NCBI GenBank assembly: GCA_019638595.1
Contig: JAHBTJ010000003.1
Location: forward strand, 292,539 to 356,538
Length of the DNA: 64,000 nt
Source: Chitinophagaceae bacterium
GTDB taxonomy: Bacteria > Bacteroidota > Bacteroidia > Chitinophagales > Chitinophagaceae
Reading direction: 5' to 3'
A program made the position numbers and the translations under genes. Within the stretch, counting starts at the first letter, position 1, and every line of letters starts with the position of its first letter. The notes below the pieces were generated by a model that saw only the letters and a program-made list of their open reading frames with translations, did no database searches and was not told where the DNA came from. This document shows positions 8,934 to 16,935 of the stretch, piece by piece.

Positions 8934-11900
8934 ATGAAGAAGAAGCTGCTTTTCATGCTCTCCTGCTTTTTGTGCATTTGCATGGGCGTAAGTGCACAGG
9001 TTTCTGTTTCAGGTAAGGTTACCGATGCAAACGGCAATGCCATGCAGGGAGTAACCGTGTCTGTTAAAGGAACCACGAACAGTACCTCTACTCTTGAAAA
9101 CGGAATGTTTTCACTTACCAATGTTCCTTCCGCCAACGCTATACTGGTGTTTAGCTTTGTTGGGTATGGCACACAGGAAGTAAGAGTAGGTAACAATACC
9201 AATATCAATGTTAAACTGTCTGAAGCGCTTTCTGCCATGGATACCCTGGTGGTAATAGGATATGGCACGGCAAAGAAAAGAGACTATACCGGTTCCGTTA
9301 CGCAGGTTAACTCCAAAATAATTTCAACACAGGCTAACTCTACAGTTACCCGTGCACTCGAGGGCGTAGTACCCGGTATACAGGTTTCGTCTATAGATGG
9401 CCAACCTGGTTTGGATATGGGGATCCGTTTACGCGGCGCAGGTTCTACGATGCAAAACAGTTCTAATGCATTGATTGTAATTGATGGGGTACCTACAGAA
9501 TATCCTAATGCACTTGCTTCTATCAATCCAAAAGATATTGAAAGTATTAGCGTACTAAAGGATGCTGCATCTACGGCTGTATATGGTTCACGTGGCTCCA
9601 ACGGTGTATTACTCGTTACAACAAAAAAAGGCTCAAGAAGTAAAGCCAATATTTCATTTGAAACACGTATGGGCTTTAATTTCCTCGGCACCATGCGGTA
9701 CGACAGGATTGACAATGCGAAAGATTTTTACGAACACGCCTGGTTGGCAATATATAACTCCGTTCGTTACGGGGTGGATGGTACTTCTTCTACAGCGGGA
9801 AAATATACCACCAATGTGCAGAATCCGAATATGTCTCACCAGGAAGCGGCCGAATTTGCCAGCGCGCATTTGTTTGATTATGTAGGGTCTATGACAAGCT
9901 TTTCGCGCAATGCACTGGGAAACTGGATGTTGTATGATGTGCCGGGTGCGGTATACACCCTTACGGGCGTTCCAGACCCAACAAAAGGCAGCGCCAGCGC
10001 CAGTGCTACTATGTCTGGCGCTTACCTCGTAAATCCAGATGGTAAATTAAATCCGAATGCAAGGCAACTATACGAAGCCGGCTCTTACGAGAATTATTTT
10101 TTTGAAAGGATGTTCCGCCAGGAGCATACCTTATCCGCCAGCGGCGGTACCGACAAGATGGACTATTTCGTATCGCTGGGCATGCTGGAAGATCCCTCTT
10201 ATATCCGGGGTTCGAAATTCAAACGGTACAATGTAAGAAGCAATGTAAACGCGCAGCTTACCAGTTGGCTGAAGGTGGGAGCTAACCTGGGGTATTCTTA
10301 TCGCAATACCCAATCTCCTGCCACCCGGTTTGGCCGTAACCCGGGTACTGTGCAACAGAACGCTTTTCGCTGGACGAACGGGCAAAACCCTTTGATCCCT
10401 CTGTTTGCCCGTGATAAAGACGGTAATATTATGAAGAACGCAGATGGTACCGACAGGGTGCATGACAATGCCAATGTAAGTTACACTCCGCTGGGAGTTC
10501 AGCCTCAGTTCCCCAATGGAACTACCAGCCAGCCACTTTATACTACCAACCTTATTAAACTTTTAGATAAGGACATTGACAGGAGAGAATCGCATGACCT
10601 GAACCTGAAAGGGTATGCTACCGTAAACTTTTTAAAAGATTTTAGATTTACGGTCAATCTTTCTTACGACCGGTTTTCGGAAGTCCGCCTGCGTTACGGT
10701 AACCCGGAAACCGGGGCTGTTGCAGGCTCTGGGGCCCTGGGCCAATACTATTCCAATACAGGCGTGTTTAATTCGCAACAATTGTTAAACTGGAATAAAG
10801 GTTTTGGCAAACATTCACTTACAGCATTAGCCGGGCATGAATATTACCAGTATAAAAGCGATTTGTTGAACTATGCTTCTGCATACTCAATTATCAATGA
10901 CTTTACCGGATATGCCAACTTTGTATCTCGTTATAATTCTTCCGGTGCGCCATTTGGTACACCTGGCGGCGGTGGTGATATATCAGCTCTTGAGAGCTAT
11001 TTCGGCAGGGTTAGTTACAACTACAACGAAAAATATTTCCTGGAAGGTTCTGCAAGACGTGACGGGTCATCCAAATTCAGGTATGAAGAAGACCGCTGGG
11101 GAACTTTCTGGTCTGTTGGAGCAGGATGGCGTTTAAGCGAAGAAAATTTTATGCAGGATACCAAAAATTGGTTGAATGATCTGAAACTGAGGGCCAGCTA
11201 TGGTATAATAGGCAACCAGAGCGGTATCGGCAATTATTCAGGATATCAGTTGTGGACCTATGGAGCTGTATACTCAATGGTAGACAATGGTACCGGAGTG
11301 CCGGCTAGGTATACCCTGAGCCAGGGGCAAATCAACCCTGCCATCACCTGGGAAAATACACATACCATTGATGGAGGTATAGATTTTTCTTTGTGGGACA
11401 GGAGGATTAACGGGTCTGTTGACTATTACAACAAACGCACAGTTAACTCCGTTTTTGATGAGCCAATAGCGTATTCATTAGGTCAAAGATCGTTAAGGCG
11501 AAATAGTGCAGAAATTGTAAACCGTGGTTTTGAAGTTGAATTGAATATTGATGTGATCCGCAATCAAAACTTCAGGTGGAATGTAGGGCTGAACGGTACC
11601 CATTACAGGACTATTTTGCTGAAAGTGCCTCCATCCGTATTGTCTGCCGCATTGGGTGGTAAGTTTATTGCAGATATTGACGGCTGGGGTGCTGCCAGTG
11701 GCGGCGCTACTTCTGCGGGGCAAACCTTTTTACGTGGGGAAGGAATGGATTATTACAACCTGTATTTGTTTAAATATGCCGGCGTTGATCAAAGCACCGG
11801 ATTGCCATTGTTCAATCATACTGTAACACAAAAAAACCTTGATGACGGGCTTTTTAGTGGCAGTAAGCCAGGGGATATTGTAAGTACAACCAATTATACC

Positions 11901-12452
11901 ATGGCTGATCGTTATAGTATGGGAAGCGCTTTGCCAAAATGGATAGGCGGGTTTACTACAATGTTACAATATAAAGGTTTTGATTTTACGGCGATATTAG
12001 CTTACCAGATAGGGGGTAAATTTTTTAGTGTGGAATATGCTAATCATTTATACAGGAGTGGTAATATAGGAAATGCGTTATCCGCAGAATTGTTGGGTAA
12101 TACCTGGACGCCGGAAAATAAAGGTGCCAAATTCCCTATGGCTTTTTATTTGGATGACAGGTATACAGCAGGCTCTACCCATGGTTCCTGGCAATACAGT
12201 GATATGTCTTTATTTAACGCCTCTTATCTGAATATAAAAAACCTAACATTAGGGTATAATTTCAGCAGCGCTATAGCAGATAAAATAAAGGCTAAAAATA
12301 TCAGGATTTATGCATCTGCAGATAATATAGCCATGTTCACTTCACATTCGGGCATTGACCCCCGCATGTCGCTGGTAGGCGGTATGGAAGTGGGTGCTGC
12401 AGTATATCTTCCTTATAGTTCAATGTCTGTAGGATTAAATGTGAATTTCTAA
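8934..12452 (+). CDS. SusC/RagA-family TonB-linked outer-membrane transporter
   Basis: 1172 residues with a Sec signal peptide (residues 1-21, ending GVSA before QVSVSG). A carboxypeptidase-regulatory-like beta domain (about 22-105, VTDANGNAMQGVTVSVKGT) follows, then the SusC box DTLVVIGYGTAKKRD. The plug domain has ALIVIDGVPTEYP, IESISVLKDAASTAVYGSRG and GVLLVTTKKG. A long beta-barrel ends in the aromatic terminus SVGLNVNF. SusC proteins form a lidded channel with SusD and import oligomers, using TonB energy. The partner SusD starts 11 bp downstream. No glycoside hydrolase, sulfatase or peptidase is directly attached, so the substrate is unknown. The secreted hydrolase at 14243 is the nearest candidate partner. 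Confidence 0.95.
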   Translation: MKKKLLFMLSCFLCICMGVSAQVSVSGKVTDANGNAMQGVTVSVKGTTNSTSTLENGMFSLTNVPSANAILVFSFVGYGTQEVRVGNNTNINVKLSEALSAMDTLVVIGYGTAKKRDYTGSVTQVNSKIISTQANSTVTRALEGVVPGIQVSSIDGQPGLDMGIRLRGAGSTMQNSSNALIVIDGVPTEYPNALASINPKDIESISVLKDAASTAVYGSRGSNGVLLVTTKKGSRSKANISFETRMGFNFLGTMRYDRIDNAKDFYEHAWLAIYNSVRYGVDGTSSTAGKYTTNVQNPNMSHQEAAEFASAHLFDYVGSMTSFSRNALGNWMLYDVPGAVYTLTGVPDPTKGSASASATMSGAYLVNPDGKLNPNARQLYEAGSYENYFFERMFRQEHTLSASGGTDKMDYFVSLGMLEDPSYIRGSKFKRYNVRSNVNAQLTSWLKVGANLGYSYRNTQSPATRFGRNPGTVQQNAFRWTNGQNPLIPLFARDKDGNIMKNADGTDRVHDNANVSYTPLGVQPQFPNGTTSQPLYTTNLIKLLDKDIDRRESHDLNLKGYATVNFLKDFRFTVNLSYDRFSEVRLRYGNPETGAVAGSGALGQYYSNTGVFNSQQLLNWNKGFGKHSLTALAGHEYYQYKSDLLNYASAYSIINDFTGYANFVSRYNSSGAPFGTPGGGGDISALESYFGRVSYNYNEKYFLEGSARRDGSSKFRYEEDRWGTFWSVGAGWRLSEENFMQDTKNWLNDLKLRASYGIIGNQSGIGNYSGYQLWTYGAVYSMVDNGTGVPARYTLSQGQINPAITWENTHTIDGGIDFSLWDRRINGSVDYYNKRTVNSVFDEPIAYSLGQRSLRRNSAEIVNRGFEVELNIDVIRNQNFRWNVGLNGTHYRTILLKVPPSVLSAALGGKFIADIDGWGAASGGATSAGQTFLRGEGMDYYNLYLFKYAGVDQSTGLPLFNHTVTQKNLDDGLFSGSKPGDIVSTTNYTMADRYSMGSALPKWIGGFTTMLQYKGFDFTAILAYQIGGKFFSVEYANHLYRSGNIGNALSAELLGNTWTPENKGAKFPMAFYLDDRYTAGSTHGSWQYSDMSLFNASYLNIKNLTLGYNFSSAIADKIKAKNIRIYASADNIAMFTSHSGIDPRMSLVGGMEVGAAVYLPYSSMSVGLNVNF

Positions 12453-12463
12453 ATTTACTAAAG

Positions 12464-14083
12464 ATGAAAATTATGAGAAATTATATAATGGGTTTGTTTG
12501 GTTTAACCATCCTGTTTTTTTCAGCTTGCTCAAAAAAACTGGAAGTAACTCCACCCAATAATATTTATGATCAGCAGATTGCTGACTTGCTGGCAGCAGG
12601 TGATACGCTCAAAATAAGAACCGTAATGGGGAGTATGGCGAATAATATGCCCTTGCTTTTTAATAATGCCGGCGGTACAGGTTCAGGTGTGGCAGATATG
12701 TATTATACCAACCAGGGATTGGACGCAAACCGAAGCCTGGAAGGGAATGATTTGATTATGGGTGACCAGGAAGGCTTGAATGTTCTTTTTGGTACTGTTG
12801 AATATCAATTGGGTGATTTTATTACGGCTGCCAATGGTAAAAATGTGGCTTACTGGAACTACGCCTGGTTTTGCATTACTACTGCAAATCAAATGCTGAA
12901 TTATCTTACCGATGATATAGTATCCAATAACAACTTCCTGAAAGACTGTAAGGCAAGAGGACTGGTAGTAAGGGCTTATGCCTATAATTACCTGATGGAA
13001 AATTACCAGGATGCTTACCTGCAGGGTGGAAATAATAAACTGGGTATTATGTTGTATGATACATATAATCCAAACCAGGAAAATAAACCCCGTGCGTCAT
13101 CTTCAGAAACATACCAGTTTATTAAGAACGACCTCACTACCGCTATTACACTCCTGCAGGGCGCTGGTATAGGATATACACCTGATTTAACAGACATTGA
13201 CCTGGGCGTTGCCAATTTCCTGCTGGCGCGTGTGTCTGTATGGACGGGCGATTGGCCAACGGCTGTTACAGCATGTAACAACATCCTGGGCAACTATCCC
13301 ACTTTGATGAGCCAGGCGCAGTATGGTGGTAAAAACACCGGAACAGCATCCGACCCGGAATTTTTACCGGAAACCAATGGATTTTTGAATAATGCCGCGA
13401 ACCCCGAGGTGATACTGGGCTTTCCTTTGGGACAGGCCAATACACATTTTACCACTTATATGAACTGTTTTGGCATTGGCAATGGGGGGGTATCAAGAGC
13501 ATATAAAAGGATAGACAACCGTTTATATGAAAAGATAGCGGATGATGATTACCGTAAGGATTGCTTTATGCTGGATGCCTTCGGTAACTACACTTACCCG
13601 GTAACAGGTACAGTAGCGTTTATACCTTCATACACCAATGCCAAGTTCGCGGCCACCCATGGATTGGGCAGCCCTGATAAAAAAGAAGTTGGCGCTTCAA
13701 CAGCTTTTTATATGCGCAGCTCTGAAGTGTTGTTGATGAAGGCAGAAGCGGAAGCCCAGGGAGTGAGCGACGATGCGGCTAAAACAACATTGAATATTTT
13801 ACTGGCAGCCCGTACCAAAAGCGGCAGTCCTGCTTTAACCTGCGATAACTATCCGGGTATGGCGGGCTTAAGCGCTTTACAAATGGTGCAACTGCAAACC
13901 CGTATTGAGCTCTGGGGCGAAGGCGGAAGAGAGTTCTATAACAACAAACGCTGGAACATTCCCGTGGACAGAACCTCCTCTGCCAACCATGTAACTAAAA
14001 CAACTTACAAAGTTGCTGATATGACGTTGCAGATACCTGAAAATGAAATTTTGTATAATCCGTTGGCAGAACAGAATGATTAA
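12464..14083 (+). CDS. SusD/RagB-family outer-membrane lipoprotein
   Basis: 539 residues. The N-terminus (MKIMRNYIMGLFGLTILFFS then ACSKKLE) is a lipoprotein signal with the lipid-anchored Cys at about residue 22. The TPR-like helical SusD fold shows in segments such as GLVVRAYAYNYLMENYQDA, YQFIKNDLTTAITLL, LLMKAEAEAQ and the C-terminal RIELWGEGGREFYNNKRWN, which matches the family ending. It acts as the surface lid of the SusC channel encoded 11 bp upstream and is co-transcribed with it. An intrinsic terminator follows at 14110-14140, closing a two-gene operon. Ligand specificity is not readable. Confidence 0.93.
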   Translation: MKIMRNYIMGLFGLTILFFSACSKKLEVTPPNNIYDQQIADLLAAGDTLKIRTVMGSMANNMPLLFNNAGGTGSGVADMYYTNQGLDANRSLEGNDLIMGDQEGLNVLFGTVEYQLGDFITAANGKNVAYWNYAWFCITTANQMLNYLTDDIVSNNNFLKDCKARGLVVRAYAYNYLMENYQDAYLQGGNNKLGIMLYDTYNPNQENKPRASSSETYQFIKNDLTTAITLLQGAGIGYTPDLTDIDLGVANFLLARVSVWTGDWPTAVTACNNILGNYPTLMSQAQYGGKNTGTASDPEFLPETNGFLNNAANPEVILGFPLGQANTHFTTYMNCFGIGNGGVSRAYKRIDNRLYEKIADDDYRKDCFMLDAFGNYTYPVTGTVAFIPSYTNAKFAATHGLGSPDKKEVGASTAFYMRSSEVLLMKAEAEAQGVSDDAAKTTLNILLAARTKSGSPALTCDNYPGMAGLSALQMVQLQTRIELWGEGGREFYNNKRWNIPVDRTSSANHVTKTTYKVADMTLQIPENEILYNPLAEQND

Positions 14084-14109
14084 TTAGAGGGCTATTATTG
14101 AATATTACA

Positions 14110-14140
14110 GGCAACCGGCTTTTGTCCGGTTGCCTTTTTT
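14110..14140 (+). terminator. Intrinsic terminator of the first SusCD operon
   Basis: A perfect 9-bp stem, GGCAACCGG pairing with CCGGTTGCC, with a 7-base loop and a following run of six T. It lies 26 bp after the SusD stop codon. Confidence 0.9.
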
Positions 14141-14242
14141 ATAGTATGATCTTTATACCAGCCAGCCCCGGCATGTATACTTGAAATGATGAGGATTTAC
14201 GGTGGTTGCTTTGTACTTTCGGAAATATAAAACCCGGAGAAT

Positions 14243-15562
14243 ATGAAAAAGTGGCCAGTCGCCATGCATTGCATGGTCATTTGTATCTCTATCGGCTTTC
14301 TGCCTTTGCCTGCTGTAGCGCAGGTAGCTGAAAGGGGGAAGGCGTTGCCTCAATGGCAGGAAGGATATCTTGACCTGCATCATATTAATACGGGCTGGGG
14401 CGATGCGGCGTTTTACATTTTCCCCGATGGCACTACCATGCTTTTTGACGCGGGGGAGATCAATCCTACGGATGCAAGAGCGTTTACGCCCCGTAATGCG
14501 CCAATGCGGCCTGATTACAGCAAGAGGGCATACGAATGGATAGCCCACTATATCAGGCAGGTTGCCCCGCTGAAAGATAAGGTGGTTATAGATTATGCGG
14601 CGATCTCTCATTTTCACGACGATCATTTTGGAAGCTGGTACCCGGGCGCTAAATTATCTGCTACCGGTAAATACCATCTTACCGGCATAACGGGAGTAGG
14701 AGAGTTGGTACCGATCCAACTGCTGCTCGACAGGGGATATCCCGCGTATGATTATCCCGTAGGTATCCAGCATATCAATGATAAAACCAGCGGCGAGATC
14801 AACATCGGCAAAACAATGCAGAACTATTTTGCATTTACAGCGGCCCAGCAGGCAAAAGGTATGAAAGCAGCGATGTTTAAAGCCGGCAGCCGTACGCAAA
14901 TCGCGCTAAAACACAAGCCTCTTTCCTTTACTGGCTTTTATGTGCAGAATATAAAAGCCAATGGACTGATATGGACTGGAAAAGACAGCTCGGTATCGCA
15001 GTTTTTTCCACGGGTAAATGTTGCCGATACTAAAACATGGCCGGGTGAAAACGGGCTGAGCCTGGTATTGACCATACACTACGGCCCCTTTGTATATTAT
15101 ACAGGCGGCGATTGCGGAGGTATAGTATCGTATGGCGATCCCGCGTGGAAAGATGTGGAAACTCCCGTGGCAGGGGTAGTAGGAGAGGTGGATATTGCTA
15201 CGCTTGATCATCATGGTAACCGGGATGCCGTAAATGAGTTTCAGATAAAAACATTTAAGCCACGGGTATGGATCCAGCAGGCATGGTCGGCTGACCATCC
15301 TGGCGAGGAAGTGTTGCGGCGTTTAACTACCCCTTACCTCTACGATGGACCACGCGACCTTTTTACTACGAACATGCTGGAGTCTAACCGGTATGTGATC
15401 GGGTCGCTGATAGACCGTTCCTACAGGAGCCTGCAGGGACATATTGTTGTGCGGGTATTGGCTGGCGGAAAAGAATACTATGTGATCATCCTCGACGATA
15501 GTCGCCCGGATATGCCTGTTAAAGAGGTGTTTGGACCCTACCAGTCGAAAGCCGGAAAATAA
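14243..15562 (+). CDS. Secreted metallo-beta-lactamase-fold hydrolase
   Basis: 439 residues with a signal peptide (residues 1-26, cleavage near AVAQ). The fold is recognised from GWGDAAFYIFPDGTTMLFDAGE, the metal-binding HFHDDHFG (H-x-H-x-D-H pattern), TGGDCGG and ATLDHHGNRDAVN. These resemble the ComEC/Rec2-like branch of the superfamily, whose members are typically periplasmic phosphodiesterases or lactonase-like enzymes. The substrate cannot be assigned. It lies 102 bp beyond the SusCD terminator in the same orientation, so it is probably transcribed separately while possibly serving the same substrate. The 141-bp gap to the convergent GntR gene shows no clear terminator. Confidence 0.75.
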   Translation: MKKWPVAMHCMVICISIGFLPLPAVAQVAERGKALPQWQEGYLDLHHINTGWGDAAFYIFPDGTTMLFDAGEINPTDARAFTPRNAPMRPDYSKRAYEWIAHYIRQVAPLKDKVVIDYAAISHFHDDHFGSWYPGAKLSATGKYHLTGITGVGELVPIQLLLDRGYPAYDYPVGIQHINDKTSGEINIGKTMQNYFAFTAAQQAKGMKAAMFKAGSRTQIALKHKPLSFTGFYVQNIKANGLIWTGKDSSVSQFFPRVNVADTKTWPGENGLSLVLTIHYGPFVYYTGGDCGGIVSYGDPAWKDVETPVAGVVGEVDIATLDHHGNRDAVNEFQIKTFKPRVWIQQAWSADHPGEEVLRRLTTPYLYDGPRDLFTTNMLESNRYVIGSLIDRSYRSLQGHIVVRVLAGGKEYYVIILDDSRPDMPVKEVFGPYQSKAGK

Positions 15563-15703
15563 AAGCCGGGCAAATGTTACATTGGCGTTCGAAACCTGCC
15601 TTTTCCTTACAAAAGGGGGCTGTTATGGGAGCGGGCGGTTTCCCTGTTTGCTGAGCATATTTTGCGGAATACCCGCATAGCTCACCCAGGCTGTGCCTGC
15701 TGC

Positions 15704-16432
15704 TTATCTCCTGCTTTCTACCGTATACACGAAACTGTCGGCCCTGTAATATCCCAGGTTGTATTCTATCGGGCGTTCTCCCTGGTCAAAAACAAATCTT
15801 TTCCTGAAAAGAATAGGGCTGCCTGCTTCAAGGTTCAGCTTGCCGGCAATAAATTTATCGGCTGCCCTGGCAGTAATTTCTTCTTTCGAAAGATTGGCTA
15901 TTACTTTATGGTCTTTTTCAAGTATTTCGTATAAAGGCCGGAGGAAATCTTCTTTTCCCGTAAGACCAATGCGGGGATGGAAATAAGAAACGAAATACAC
16001 AAAAGGACCTTCGGGGCGTCCTCTCAGTCTTTCCATTTTAAGTATTTTTTTATTAGCCCTTATCTCAAAGAAATTAGATACCGCTTCATCCGGTTTTACC
16101 CAGCTCAATTTGAGCTCAAAATTTTTAATAGGTATTTTACGGACTTCCATCTCCTGCGAAAAGCTCAGCCAGTTTACCGATTTTGAGCTGACCACACTGT
16201 TACTCACCTTGGTACCTACTCCTTTTTTCCGTACCAATAAGCCTTCATAAACCAGCTTATTAATAGCAAGTCGTAACGTAGTTCTTGAAATGGCAAGCTG
16301 TTTGGCAAGCTCTACCTCGTTGGGCAGGAGCTTTCCTTTTGTATACTGTGGTTGTTTAATGATCTTTCGCAGTAGTTCTTCAGCCTGGATATGCAACGGG
16401 ATATGGTTCTTATGATCAATGGAAAAGTTCAT
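15704..16432 (-). CDS. GntR/HutC-family transcriptional regulator
   Basis: 242 residues from the ATG at 16432. An upstream extension to 16555 lacks domain similarity and is not used. Residues 8-75 are a GntR winged helix: HIPLHIQAEELLRKII, then LPNEVELAKQLAISRTTLRLAI, then LVRKKGVGTKV. Residues about 95-235 are a UTRA effector-binding domain (LRGRPEGPFVYFVSYFHPR, then KFIAGKLNLEAGSPILFRKR, then PIEYNLGYYRADSFVY). Proteins of this class usually repress a neighbouring carbohydrate or amine catabolic operon until a small effector binds. It is divergent from the DUF1549/DUF1501/DUF2231 module, so that module is the likely target. Both the effector and the target are inferred. A TATATTTG -7-like element lies on the minus strand near 16664-16671. 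Confidence 0.88.
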   Translation of the reverse strand: MNFSIDHKNHIPLHIQAEELLRKIIKQPQYTKGKLLPNEVELAKQLAISRTTLRLAINKLVYEGLLVRKKGVGTKVSNSVVSSKSVNWLSFSQEMEVRKIPIKNFELKLSWVKPDEAVSNFFEIRANKKILKMERLRGRPEGPFVYFVSYFHPRIGLTGKEDFLRPLYEILEKDHKVIANLSKEEITARAADKFIAGKLNLEAGSPILFRKRFVFDQGERPIEYNLGYYRADSFVYTVESRR

Positions 16433-16935
16433 GTTCTTTAAAAATATTCCTGCAATATTACATTTTTTTGTATTACTATTTTTTCCGAAAAGCCTTGAAA
16501 TAGCGTAATTACCTGCCAAAGGACGCATTCTAAATTCTCGTATCGTACGCAACATTCCGGTCTGTGAGACATAATAGCCGTCAACTTAAGCCCGGAGGGC
16601 CCGTTCGTACTTGAATGTGATTAACCGCGAGTGAAACCCGGGGTTCAATGTAAAATTGCCGCAAATATACCACCGGTTGTACCGATGGCTATTCAAATTA
16701 AACTCCATTCGGGGTATTTAAGTGCTTAGGTTTCTTGACGGCGATGGTAACAAACCATGTGCATCAACTTAAGTCCCTGGTACGTGAGACACATACCAGG
16801 GCGCTAGCCCCGGCACGTGTCTCCACGTGCCGGAAAGATGGTGGAGAGCGAAAATTTGGAATATGTCCCTGCCAATCTGTTGCAGTTCATCAGGATAAAA
16901 TTGGCTATCTTCATTTTTATTTGCTTTTTGCCATT
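16433..16935. other. 503-bp divergent intergenic region with REP-like sequence
   Basis: Separates the GntR regulator from the DUF1549 gene. It holds two copies of the word TCAACTTAAG about 190 bp apart (near 16578 and 16763), a GTGAGACA word near 16563, and two strong hairpins listed separately. The frame that appears to extend the DUF1549 gene upstream to 16735 runs straight through the hairpins and is not coding. A GntR operator is expected here, but no palindrome stands out as one. Confidence 0.6.
16775..16833. repeat. Pair of REP-like hairpins in opposite orientation
   Basis: Hairpin 1 (16775-16801) has a perfect 8-bp stem, CCCTGGTA with TACCAGGG, around a loop containing GTGAGACAC. Hairpin 2 (16810-16833) has a perfect 10-bp stem, CCGGCACGTG with CACGTGCCGG, around TCTC. 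Its centre GTGTCTCCAC is close to the reverse complement of the first loop. The arrangement resembles two inverted REP units as in BIME elements. There is no downstream T-run, so they are not simple terminators. Confidence 0.6.

Noticed and set aside
16735-16935. Upstream extension of the DUF1549 gene
   Set aside because: Runs through two perfect hairpins. The lipoprotein signal begins at the ATG at 16936.
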